Positions 44,092-53,848 of a DNA stretch of 64,000 nucleotides are shown piece by piece (the stretch's first letter is position 1; the number at the start of each line of letters is the position of its first letter). The stretch is from Chamaecrista fasciculata (Eukaryota > Streptophyta > Magnoliopsida > Fabales > Fabaceae): the NCBI GenBank assembly GCA_003254925.1, contig QANZ01002862.1, positions 44,540 through 108,539 of the forward strand, given 5' to 3'. Position numbers and translations under genes: made by a program. Under the pieces are notes generated by a model, which ran no database searches, had not been told where the DNA came from, and was given only the letters and a program-made list of their open reading frames with translations.

Positions 44092-44974
44092 CGGGTAAAT
44101 CGGGCCGGACGGGCTTTCGGGCTCATGATCAGGTCTAATGACAGAGGAGGAGAAGTCTAAGTAGAAAGAGAGAGAGAAGTGGGAAGTGAAAGGGTGACAA
44201 GAGTCTGTGAAAGAGTGAGGGTCAATTGGTGCCATTGTTTCTGGTTCATGTCACCAAACCAAAGGGTGAATCGAATTATATGACAAAGGCACAAAGTTGT
44301 TTCTGGTTCGTGGTTCTTCATCTCAAGATGAAGAAAGAGCCATCTTGAGATGGCGTGAGAAGAGAGATCAAGACAGGGACCAAAATTGGGTAAAGCGTGG
44401 GAGAAGAGAGAAGGAGGCGTCTTGCACATGTGAAGAGAGAGGTGGCTGATTTGTGAATTAGGGTTAGGGATTCTAGAATGACAAAAATGCCCCTCTATGA
44501 CTATCTCCTTCTCAGAAATATCCCTCCTTGCATTCATTATTTACAAAAGGCCATTTTGTTTCCTTTTTCATATTTTCCGTATCTTACTTTTTTTTTACTT
44601 TTATCATTCTCTTTTTAGCCTCTCAAAAGTTTTCTAAGTTGCAAAATGACCCGGACCAAATGGGGTGTTCACACTTGGTTTGATCAAGATCCTCCTGAGT
44701 TTAACAAGTCTTGAAAATTGAAATTTGAGAAGTCATGTAATGTTGTTTGCTTCTAGATTTTGAACTATGAATTTGTACTTTTGAACTTTAAAATTATGTG
44801 TATTGAACTTGAAAGTTGAAACTTGAGAGGGTTTATATTTAATATATTTAAAATTATTATTTATTGCGTCATCCGGTCCGACCGAGCGGTCCGACCGATT
44901 CAACCGATCCGACCGTGAACCGAACACTTGTCCGAGTCTTTGTCCGGTTCGGTTATGACAACACTGGTAGAAAG

Positions 44975-46476
44975 ATACTCGAGAAAAGGAAAACCAAAGA
45001 ATAAAAAGGAGGAATTTGCAAAATAGAAAATGAAGAAACCACTGAAAAAAATAACCAAGACTCTCTCAAGCACTCAGCATTATTCAACAAGCTTCCTCCT
45101 TCTCAATTTATTTCCCCAGAAAACCCTCCTCTATTCTCTGATTTTCGAGGGAATTTATCAATGTTATGAAAATTGGATTAGATTAACCAAATAGTCAGAC
45201 CGATTGAATCATAATATGAGAGAAGTAACTTGGTTTGGATCATTGGATCATTCAAGACATTGCTCTAGATCATCCAAAATCGTCTTGAACAAGATTTTCC
45301 TGTAATTTGAAGCGGATTTTAGAAAACTCGGTCGGGTCACAATTTTTTTAAAAAAAAATTGTAGATTTTTTTTTGTTAGTTTGATGAGCTAAATGCGAAA
45401 AAGTATATAAAATATTACAAATCTATTAAAATAAAGAAAACATTGATTTTGTTTTTACTTTTCTAAACTAATTACAACTATTCATATTATTATTTTTGTA
45501 TATTTTATTTGTTTAGAATGATAAAAATATAGATTTATAAGTATGTATAATATTATTGTTATATATATATTTTATAGTATAAATAATTTGCAATTGCATT
45601 TTGAGTGCTCATGACTTCTACTTTTTTTTAATATTTTTTTAGTGTGTTAATGGGCTTGGGTTGATGTGTGTGAGTGAGTGTTAAATGCATAGCCCATCCT
45701 TTGATTTTATTTATTTTTCAAATCAGTTAGGCTTCAAGTGGACTATGGGAAGGATGAAGTAGAGGAAGTGGAGTTGTTAGGATGGGCTTTCTCTTTTCTT
45801 TTCTTTTTATGAGAAATAGGCCTTGTGTTTTTCTCTCTCTTTTTTTTTTAAAAAAAAATATTATTTTATTTTATTTATTTGCAAAATAGTCCCAAAACCT
45901 CTAATATTTTATGTATAATTAGAAGAAAAGTCTAGATACAATGTTCACAAACGTGATGCCTTAATCCAAGCAAACTGAAACAGAAAGCCTACGAAGGCAA
46001 AAGAATTACATACAAGGAAGTGGAAAGTCGAAAAAACCAACTTACAAAGAAAAGTAAATAAATAAAACAACTCCAATGCAAAAGTGGAAGAAAGAGACAC
46101 CGGCCCCTTTTAGTCCGTTGATATCTATAGGATATCGAATAAAGTACGAGTAGTGAAAATTAAATATTTTTTAGATATTAGATAGATATAGATATTGGTC
46201 TCGGATACTCTATATACGTTCGAAATAAACGGATAGTTAGGAGACAAGATATTTAATACCCTATTACTTATTTAATTTTTATATTTCACATTCAAATTAA
46301 TATTTTATGTATAATTATTTAGTTATAATTTTTAATAAATAATAATCAATTTTCACTTATTATATATTTACTTTTTTATTTTTAAAAAAATAATTTTATT
46401 TATTTATTTTAGTTGATAGATATTGGATATCAGGTACCAGGTATATTCAATTTATGAAATATGATATTTTATCTTT
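44975..46476. other. AT-rich DNA, no gene
   Basis: Nothing coding. 45930-46080 may be a reversed LINE-type tail (AATCCAAGCAAACTGAAACAG) but is unconfirmed. 46110-46460 has GGATATC and GATATTGG words that resume at 47045-47180, suggesting an element split by the MITE at 46477. Confidence 0.4.
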
Positions 46477-47012
46477 GAGGAAACCTACTATTTGGTCCCT
46501 TCTTTTTCACAGTTTTAACTATTTGGTCCCTGCATTTTTGAAATAGACTATTTGGTCCCTCAAAAATCACAAATGTCAACTTGTTAGTCCATATAGCATA
46601 TCTTTGTTAATGATAATGATGACATGAACGTTAAATGCTTACATGGTACCCGTTAAATGTCACTTTGGCATCCTAGTCACCTAAACCAACCGAACCAGAC
46701 GAACAAACACAATTAAATTGGCATTCCATGACGTCATATTTGTTTTACACGTGAAGCTTCATAAGGCATAAACTATTGAAGCATTTTCCAAATCTCAAAC
46801 CCTAAGTGGTCCCAAATAATTAAATATGTGGCATTTAACGTGTCGCATGTGCAATTAACGACCAAATCATCAATATCGTTAACAGAGATATGCTACAGGG
46901 ACTAACAAGTTAACATTTGTAATTTTTTAGGGACCAAATAGTCTATTTCAAAAATACAGGGACCAAATAGTTAAAACTGTGAAAAATTAGAGACCAAATA
47001 GTATGTTTCCTC
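46477..47012. mobile_element. Mutator-type MITE
   Basis: Inverted ends GAGGAAACCTACTATTTGGT (left) and complement GAGGAAACATACTATTTGGT (right), extending about 130 bp inwards. Target duplication TTTATCTTT / TTTATCTTA (8 of 9) at 46468-46476 and 47013-47021. No coding sequence. Confidence 0.85.
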
Positions 47013-47284
47013 TTTATCTTATATTCTTATTTTTTTTTTCAAATATTTTAAATATTCCGAGTACCTGTCAATATCATATGTCGAACAAAGTACGGATACA
47101 AATATTAATTTATCATATGAAAATAGGGTATGAATATTTAATTAGATTAATGGGTACAGAAATGGATAATGACAAAATCATAAGTATCCTTCAATAAAAA
47201 TGATTCTATTGGATGCACAGTCAAACATTAAATATAAAGTACCTTTCATAATAAAAATTTAAACTTAAGTTCATTATATTATAT

Positions 47285-47598
47285 AGGGGTGTTCATTGGG
47301 TTGGGCCAACCCGCCAACCCGCTAAAATCAACCCAACTCACTAGTTTGGATTGGTTTGGGTTGGGCTGGCGGGTTGGTTTGGGTTCAAAGTTGAGCCCGC
47401 TGTGGTTTGGGTTGGGCTGCGGTTTTCAAGATTTTGAGCCCGCTCAAACCAACCCAAACCGCCGGCCCGCAAAAATATTAAATAAAAAATAAAATTAATT
47501 TTTATTTAGTCAAAATTATATTTTAATATCACAAATAATATTATTTTTACAATTTGGTCAATTAATAAATTTTTATTCTCAATTTAGTCCATAAAAAA
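47285..47598. mobile_element. hAT-type MITE end, cut by the gap
   Basis: AGGGGTGTTCATTGGGTTGG and repeated GGGTTGGG/CCAACCC words to about 47470, then AT-rich DNA to the gap. A relative lies at 62825-63000. The other end is not present. Confidence 0.55.
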
Positions 47599-48223
47599 NN
47601 NNNNNNNNNNNNNNNNNNNNNNNNNNNNNNNNNNNNNNNNNNNNNNNNNNNNNNNNNNNNNNNNNNNNNNNNNNNNNNNNNNNNNNNNNNNNNNNNNNNN
47701 NNNNNNNNNNNNNNNNNNNNNNNNNNNNNNNNNNNNNNNNNNNNNNNNNNNNNNNNNNNNNNNNNNNNNNNNNNNNNNNNNNNNNNNNNNNNNNNNNNNN
47801 NNNNNNNNNNNNNNNNNNNNNNNNNNNNNNNNNNNNNNNNNNNNNNNNNNNNNNNNNNNNNNNNNNNNNNNNNNNNNNNNNNNNNNNNNNNNNNNNNNNN
47901 NNNNNNNNNNNNNNNNNNNNNNNNNNNNNNNNNNNNNNNNNNNNNNNNNNNNNNNNNNNNNNNNNNNNNNNNNNNNNNNNNNNNNNNNNNNNNNNNNNNN
48001 NNNNNNNNNNNNNNNNNNNNNNNNNNNNNNNNNNNNNNNNNNNNNNNNNNNNNNNNNNNNNNNNNNNNNNNNNNNNNNNNNNNNNNNNNNNNNNNNNNNN
48101 NNNNNNNNNNNNNNNNNNNNNNNNNNNNNNNNNNNNNNNNNNNNNNNNNNNNNNNNNNNNNNNNNNNNNNNNNNNNNNNNNNNNNNNNNNNNNNNNNNNN
48201 NNNNNNNNNNNNNNNNNNNNNNN
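47599..48223. other. Assembly gap (625 N)
   Basis: Unsequenced. Frames that cross it are artefacts. Confidence 0.99.
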
Positions 48224-48414
48224 GACCAATTTGAAACTTTGGCCATATGAAAATTAAAAATTTTGTATATAAAAACAATTTATTTCAATAACCTCTACGT
48301 CTTTTATTTATTTCAATATAGAGACTTTCTGTTCAAAGCGTAGAGGTTATTGAAATAAATTGTTTTTATATACAAAATTTTTAATTTTCATATGGCCAAA
48401 GTTTCAAATTGGTC
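48224..48414. repeat. Perfect 76-bp inverted repeat at the gap edge
   Basis: Arms 48224-48299 and 48339-48414 are exact reverse complements around a 39-nt loop. The left arm starts at the first base after the gap. It is either a real palindrome that stopped assembly or an inverted duplication made by it. Confidence 0.9.
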
Positions 48415-48658
48415 CTTTATGTATGGGGTAGATTTCAAATTGGTCTTTTATTTTTTATTTATTTTAGATTAGTCTTACATAGTTTCATAATGTTTCAAAT
48501 TGGTGCCAAACTTATTTTTGAGACACAATTTGACGTTATTTGCATTCAATTTAAACTGAGCGGAGAAATAACTCTTCAAGACTATTACATAGTTTCGAAC
48601 TCGTCATATTTGAATTTGAAACAAGAGAGATTTATGTTAGTCAGAATGCACAAGAAAA
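48415..48658. mobile_element. MITE-like element, left part
   Basis: Wording TTTCAAATTGGTC, ACTCGTCATATTTGAATTTG and AACAAGAGAGATTTATG matches the family at 12540 and 51770. It continues after the solo LTR at 50173-50480, where GAATCAATTTGAGACTTTGG provides the opposite end. Confidence 0.55.
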
Positions 48659-48663
48659 ATATA

Positions 48664-50167
48664 CCAAGAGGGGGGTGAATTGGAAATTAAATTTTTTTCT
48701 AAGTTAAAAACCAATTTTAAAACAGTTGCTCTAGGTTAAATTCCTTAAAACAATTTCTTTCTCGAACATCGTTCCTTAATGAAAACAATTTATCTTAAGA
48801 AAACAGTTCCTTAGCAAAAACAGTTTCTTTTATTAAAATAGCTAAATTGTTCCTGAAAGAAAACAGTTTCTTAACTCACAAAAGATAAAGTGCGAAATAT
48901 AAAAGAGTTAAGCGAAGGAGAACAACACATTCAACTTTATCCTGTTTCAGAATAAGATACTAATCCCTATCAAAGGACTTTCTCTTAGACCTACGTCCAG
49001 CCCCCAAGCACAAAGCAAGGGATTTTTATATTATTGGGCAAAACTAACCAAAATACAATTTGGAACTCAACCACTCACGGATCACCCTAAGGTTTCACAA
49101 GTAACTCTTTTACAATTTCCCCAAACCACAAGTCCTCACGGGTAACCACAAGGCTCCTAACAACTCCTCTTACAGTGCAACCACTCACTGATCACCACTA
49201 GGGTTTCACAACAACCGAGGGTAATCAACCTATTACCACTAGGAGGTATACGAACGAATCAGAAGGTATCAAGATGAATAGAAAAGGTTTCTCTCACAAA
49301 GACAAGGTTTCACACAAAGTGAATGTCAATCAGACTAAACTCCAGAAAGGATTCTCACAACTAATGTGATATCACTAAGCAACTTCTGATGATATTCTTT
49401 CAACAAAACATTAGCTTCGAGCATTTGAAGTCTTCAGCTTATAAACTTGAGGAGCTCAACAACTTGATAAGGAATGTTCTTCAGACTTAAATTCTCCAAC
49501 GGCTGGGAATAATATGATCTTCATGAAATTCGATTGTCTTGGTCTTCTCAAAGTCTTTAATGTCATTCCAAGCTTTTCTTAACCGACAAAAATGGCATAT
49601 GAACGTTGAGCATTATCAGAAAGGTCAGATTTGTAAAGATTAAAATCTTTCCTTATACGAGTTCTTGACCTGCAAACAAAAATAAATTAGAAATAGTTTC
49701 CTAATTTAGATTTAATTACACAACGCCTAATTGATATCTTTCCTAAAATAGTTCCTGATTTGATTACACAACGGTTAGCTCATAATTACTCATAGTTGAT
49801 AACAAATAGTTAATGATAAAATTCGATATCAGCGCTTAATTTGATTCAGATATGATGATTAGCGCCTAATTGATATCTTTCCTAAAATAGTTCCTTTAAT
49901 AAGATCTTCAATTAAGAATGAGGAATCAATCAAGGATAAGTTTCCAAACTTAGTAGATTTCGCATAAAGGCTTCAGATTTTTGCTAATGATAATTCTCAA
50001 TGACAAAGATAATTAAATATATAATCAAATATATAAGAGAGAATTTGGTAATTATCAAAACATAAAATAAGATAATATCAAAATAAAATAAAATAAAAGT
50101 AGATTAAAGTAAAACTAAATAGAGCTTGATTTTTACAAAGGGGCAATATACAAAATTTATCCCAACA
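48664..50167 (-). mobile_element. Solo copia LTR (SIRE/Maximus-like), 1504 bp
   Basis: On the minus strand it opens TGTTGGGATAAATTTTG at 50167 and ends CACCCCCCTCTTGG at 48664, the pyrimidine-rich end seen in SIRE-type LTRs. Target duplication ATATA at 48659-48663 and 50168-50172. No interior, so it is a solo LTR left by recombination. Inserted into the MITE-like element that surrounds it. Confidence 0.85.
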
Positions 50168-50172
50168 ATATA

Positions 50173-50866
50173 TAATCAATTTCACTTGTTCGATGGTGAA
50201 TGAGTTATCCGCTTTTGGAAGTTGATTGATCTTATTTGTTAATAGTCTCAAAGTATTTAAAAAGAAAACTCGTAGCTCTAAATTCATCGCATTTGAACTT
50301 GAAATAAATGATAGAATAATGACCATATTCAATATTTGTGGAACCAATTTAAAATATCATAGATATATATAGGAACAATTTAAAACAAATGAAAGATGAG
50401 AAACCGATTTAAAATATATCTTATATAATGAATCAATTTGAGACTTTGGCCTTTCCAGATTGATGAATCCTTGAATTTGCTTTAAGTCCACTACACATTT
50501 GCAAGGATAAGCTTAGACGTCATGGCAGAAGCTTACACATCCTTGGTAGTATATATAAGAAGGGTAAAAAATAATTAGATTAAACACTATGTGAAAGTTA
50601 ATATATATATATATATAGAAATTTCTATGATGTAAAGTTGGATATACATACGGTATGTCATATTCTTTTTTTTTTAAAAGTAATTTAATATTGAAAATTA
50701 TAAAAAAAGATAACTTTTTAATCAATTAAAATTGTATATATATAAGAAAATTCTAAAATGCAAAGATATGAATGCAATGTCCACTTTACATGATAGGTTA
50801 ATTCATATTTATAATACTATTGAAAGTTATTTAAATAATTTTACTTGATTATAACCCATTTAAAAA
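50173..50866. other. Right part of MITE-like element, then AT-rich DNA
   Basis: To about 50480 it is the rest of the element begun at 48415. After that, unassigned AT-rich DNA with (TA)n near 50600. No gene. Confidence 0.45.
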
Positions 50867-50876
50867 ATGACTTATC

Positions 50877-51034
50877 TGCCAAGAAAGGTCGTGAGTTCGA
50901 TTCTCACTGTCGATGTGAGGACCTTGTTGATAGGCGATCTGTAAATACCTCTGTAAGCGCTTATAGAGCTTTGAGGCCTGTACTTAGTGAGCCCGTCCAA
51001 CTCACTCAAACTTTTATTCACAGAAAAAAAAAAT
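50877..51034 (+). mobile_element. SINE, 5'-truncated
   Basis: Contains a B-box-like GAGTTCGATTCTCAC, ends in poly-A, and is flanked by TGACTTATC at 50868-50876 and 51035-51043. The A-box region is missing. Its sequence differs from the SINE at 15768, so it is another family or subfamily. Confidence 0.75.
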
Positions 51035-51049
51035 TGACTTATCGATGCT

Positions 51050-51750
51050 CTGTTTTTTCCTTTTTGGACCACAACATGTCGTTTAGTTCTGTGGGCAAAA
51101 AAATCTTGAAAGAATTGGCGTTTTGTGGCAGCCCCACAGGTTCATACGTTTTTCCTTTTTTTGCACATGATAAAAGCATTTCTTTTTTTAAAAAATCATT
51201 AATTATAGTTCAATAATTTTTTATACAAAGATTAAATATAAAACGATGCTGTGCAATGCATTTTAACGAAAACTTTTACACAAAATTATCATTTTCATAT
51301 ATTATGCATTACAAATATGATAAAACCAACCAATTGAACAGTTTAGTTATAATCAACTAAGTTTTATGAAGTAAAAGTGTAAGCTAACAATTCGGTGATT
51401 GAAAAATTATTAAGTTAACAACTTAATTAGTCTTTAAAAAATTATAATGCCCAATTTAATCTAAAAAAATATAAAAAACTAATAATTATATTATTTGGAT
51501 ATTTTAAAGCCTAAATTATGTATTTTAATTTTTTATAGACTGAGTTAATAACTCAATAATTTTTTAGGGACTAAGTAGATAGTGTACTATAAATTATGAA
51601 ATAATATGTACACATTGATGATTGAAGCCCCACATATACCTTCCATCTGTAACTAAATATCTCCCAGCAGCTATAGCACCAGCCAGAGAAAAATAGTGAC
51701 ATACACAAATCCAATAATCTCCACACGTACATCATCAAAACTCTGTTGGT
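51050..51750 (+). promoter_or_regulatory. Orphan KTI upstream block without a gene
   Basis: Holds ACAACATGTCGTTTAG, GAAAGAATTGGCGTTTTGTG, GTTTAATTGCATTTT-like words at 51240-51300, and at 51600-51730 the proximal part (TACACATTGATGATTGAAG, ACACAAATCCAATAATCTCC), in the order of a KTI promoter, but no KTI follows. The copy has lost its coding part, or a recombination joined it to the next promoter block at 52230. Confidence 0.6.
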
Positions 51751-51769
51751 TGTGGAGTCAAGAGGGCAA

Positions 51770-52115
51770 AAATTAATTAAATCTATTTTTGATATCTATT
51801 TGACTTTATTTGCATACAGTTTCAATTGGGTTAAAAAATGTTCATTAAGGGTAATCCATAACTCTAATATCATCATAATTAGATTTGAAACGAGAGAGAT
51901 ATGACTAATTTCGTTTATTTGACTATAAAATGAACAATTCACTTTTAGAGTTCAATTTAATCTTACTAACAACCCCTAAAATAGAAACTTGTTAAAATCA
52001 ACACATAACTTGAGATTGTCGCATTCAAATTTAAAACGGAAAAAATCAGATATGACAACATTTAACCGTTGGAGCTAATGAGTAAAACTTTTGAAAAAAA
52101 ATATAAAGGAGCAAA
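51770..52115. mobile_element. MITE-like element, same family as 12540 and 48415
   Basis: Shares AGATTTGAAACGAGAGAGATA and TGACTAATTTCG wording with the other copies. The ends are too decayed to fix a target duplication. No gene. Confidence 0.5.
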
Positions 52116-52219
52116 ATTGTAAAAGAAAAAGTAAAGGACTGAATTATACAACTTACCTCAAAGGTAAGAGATTCAAATTACACTTTAAGCAGAGAAAAAA
52201 GAACAAAGAAATATTATTT

Positions 52220-52800
52220 TATCAGTTCAATATCTTAATACAAAGATTAAATATAAAAGTGTTGTGCATTTTTACCAAAACTTCTTATAAAATATCATTT
52301 ATATATAGGTTAAAATGTAGAAAACCGTTCACCAAAAACAAATTGGTAAAATATGCTTTATCAACTAGTCACTGGGTACAAACTTCATTGGACTTTGAAA
52401 TGTGACAAAAGATGTCATAAATTTTAGACTTTGTACAAATAATATCGCTAGTTAAACTTTTTATTAAAAAAAATATTTTTTTTTTTTGTAATTTTATGAT
52501 TATTAATACATTTATATTTTTTTTATTAATGTTTAAGAGAATATTTTTGTTACATTTTTTTTTTGTGAATCAAAGTTTAAGTGGGGGTTAAGGAATACCT
52601 TTCGATTTCTTTAAAGATTTACTAAAAAAAAATTTATATATCATCCACTATCCACTATTCTAAATAAAGCTCTCACATGGATAAGATGATTTCCCTCCTT
52701 ATTTATATATTTTGTACAAATTACAAATATTATAAAACAAATAGTGCATAATTATGAACTAATACACATTTGATGATGGAAGCTACATCACCCTCCTCTC
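52220..52800 (+). promoter_or_regulatory. KTI3 upstream region
   Basis: 52225-52310 (AATACAAAGATTAAATATAAAA) matches the KTI blocks at 51220 and 6980; 52750-52800 (AATACACATTTGATGATGGAAG) matches the proximal promoter of KTI1 and KTI2. The distal GTGGCAGCCCC part is absent here. Confidence 0.55.
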
Positions 52801-52802
52801 TC

Positions 52803-52810
52803 TATAAATA
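52803..52810 (+). promoter_or_regulatory. TATA box of KTI3
   Basis: TATAAATA only 39 bp before the ATG, against 101 bp in KTI1, which implies a very short 5' leader. Confidence 0.7.
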
Positions 52811-52841
52811 AAGTCTCTCCCAATTGCCAAACATCACAAAA

Positions 52842-53456
52842 ATGAAGACTTTTATCTTGCCTTTTCTCTTTGTTTTAGCCTTGACTTCAGCCACTTCATC
52901 ACTTGCCAAAGTTTTGCTTGACTTGTCCTTCAAGCCCATCACAAATGCCGGAGGCGCATACAACATCGTTCCGATCTTCCAACTCGGGGTCGAGGTCCAA
53001 CTCGGCCTAGCCGAAGGCGACACCTGTCCTCGGAGGGTGGTTCAGCCGCTCACCGGCGACAAAGCCATCCCTGTGAGATTGTCATCCCCACTTCGCATTG
53101 GGATTCTCTCCGAATCCATGCGTCTCCACGTGGACTCCTTGCCACCTCAGCATGCACCGTACACGTGTCTCCCGTCGCCGGCGAGGTGGAAGGTGGAAGG
53201 TGCAAGTGTGAAGATTGTAGAGGAAGGAGAACAAACAGGACTGTTTGGTCCCTTTAGACTTGTAGGGGTTGGTGGAGTAGTTTACAAGTTTCAGTATTGT
53301 GAGGGACAAAATGATGAGTCATGTAAGGATATTAGTGTTTCTAATGATAATAGGAGTTTGATTGTGAAGGATGGATTGCCAGTGTTTTTTGCGTTCCAGA
53401 ATGCTAGTAATTATCAATACGATAATGAGTCTGAGGGAATCAAGATGGTAGTTTGA
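52842..53456 (+). CDS. Kunitz-type protease inhibitor (KTI3)
   Basis: Single-exon gene for 204 residues; the ATG at 52842 is the conserved MKT start and the in-frame codons before it are not ATG. Signal peptide about 1-22 (MKTFILPFLFVLALTSATSS). The Kunitz signature is somewhat diverged (LLDLSFKPITNAGGAYNI). Four cysteines, C62, C109, C153 and C161, match the two-disulphide pattern. The reactive loop reads SSPLRIGI with Arg85 at the P1 position, as in soybean trypsin inhibitor, so this is the best candidate in the window for an active trypsin-type inhibitor. Two possible N-glycosylation sites near the C-terminus (NASN at 187, NESE at 195) lie in an extension absent from KTI1. Expected in the secretory pathway. 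Confidence 0.93.
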   Translation: MKTFILPFLFVLALTSATSSLAKVLLDLSFKPITNAGGAYNIVPIFQLGVEVQLGLAEGDTCPRRVVQPLTGDKAIPVRLSSPLRIGILSESMRLHVDSLPPQHAPYTCLPSPARWKVEGASVKIVEEGEQTGLFGPFRLVGVGGVVYKFQYCEGQNDESCKDISVSNDNRSLIVKDGLPVFFAFQNASNYQYDNESEGIKMVV

Positions 53457-53848
53457 TGGATCTGTACGTGTGATGTTGGAATTTCTGATAAACTATGTTT
53501 CTTCACATCAATTATGAATAAATAAGTGAAGAATTTATATATATATATATGCTTCTTGTCTTCTCCCTTCCAGTTGGTTTAACAGCAACTTAATTATTAC
53601 GAGCGTCTATATATACTAATTATAGATGAATTAAGACATGAGTTTTTTTTTTAAAAAGTTTTCTATTTACTTTGTATTTGAAATTTCAAATTGATTCATC
53701 TCGTCATTACAATCTGTCAAATTTCTCTATCTGTTTCCACTAAATACCAACAAGTGGTTGGTCTAATTAGTAAGACACAAGATATTGCCAAAGTTAAAGT
53801 CTTGAATTTGAGACCTTGTGATTGCAATTGCTTATATTGAATATTAAA
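53457..53848. other. KTI3 3' flank, possible SINE relic
   Basis: A short (TA)n run at about 53535-53550, in the same place as after KTI1 but without a LINE. 53750-53830 (GTGGTTGGTCTAATTAGTAAG, then TTGAATTTGAGACC) resembles degraded A and B boxes of a tRNA-type SINE; weak. Confidence 0.4.

Larger units (their letters stand above)
42323..44137. mobile_element. hAT-type MITE B (inner), interrupted by an assembly insertion
   Basis: Starts TAGACCTGATCACGGGCC and ends GCTCATGATCAGGTCTA, giving inverted ends TAGACCTGATCA. 8-bp target duplication ATGACAGA at 42315-42322 and 44138-44145. The body, 42323-42956 plus 44092-44137, is GC-rich at both ends (GGGCCGGGCT words) and AT-rich in the middle. The stretch between the Ns does not belong to it. 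Confidence 0.85.
42027..44966. mobile_element. hAT-type element A (outer), disrupted
   Basis: Starts CAGTGTTGTAAGACCCGGAC and ends with the complement ACAACACTG; 8-bp target duplication GTAGAAAG at 42019-42026 and 44967-44974 (hAT hallmark). Both terminal regions are rich in CCGGTCCGACC. A second copy of its left end occurs at 43930-44090, inside a contig that appears misplaced (see 42957-44091). The interior contains element B. No transposase is seen. Confidence 0.85.

Noticed and set aside
42118-44235. Frames rich in Gly, Pro and Arg on both strands
   Set aside because: They come from CCGGTCC/GGGCCGG words of hAT elements and partly from the misplaced contig; no domain and no conservation of frame.
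47562-48278. Three long minus-strand frames
   Set aside because: They consist of N from the assembly gap.
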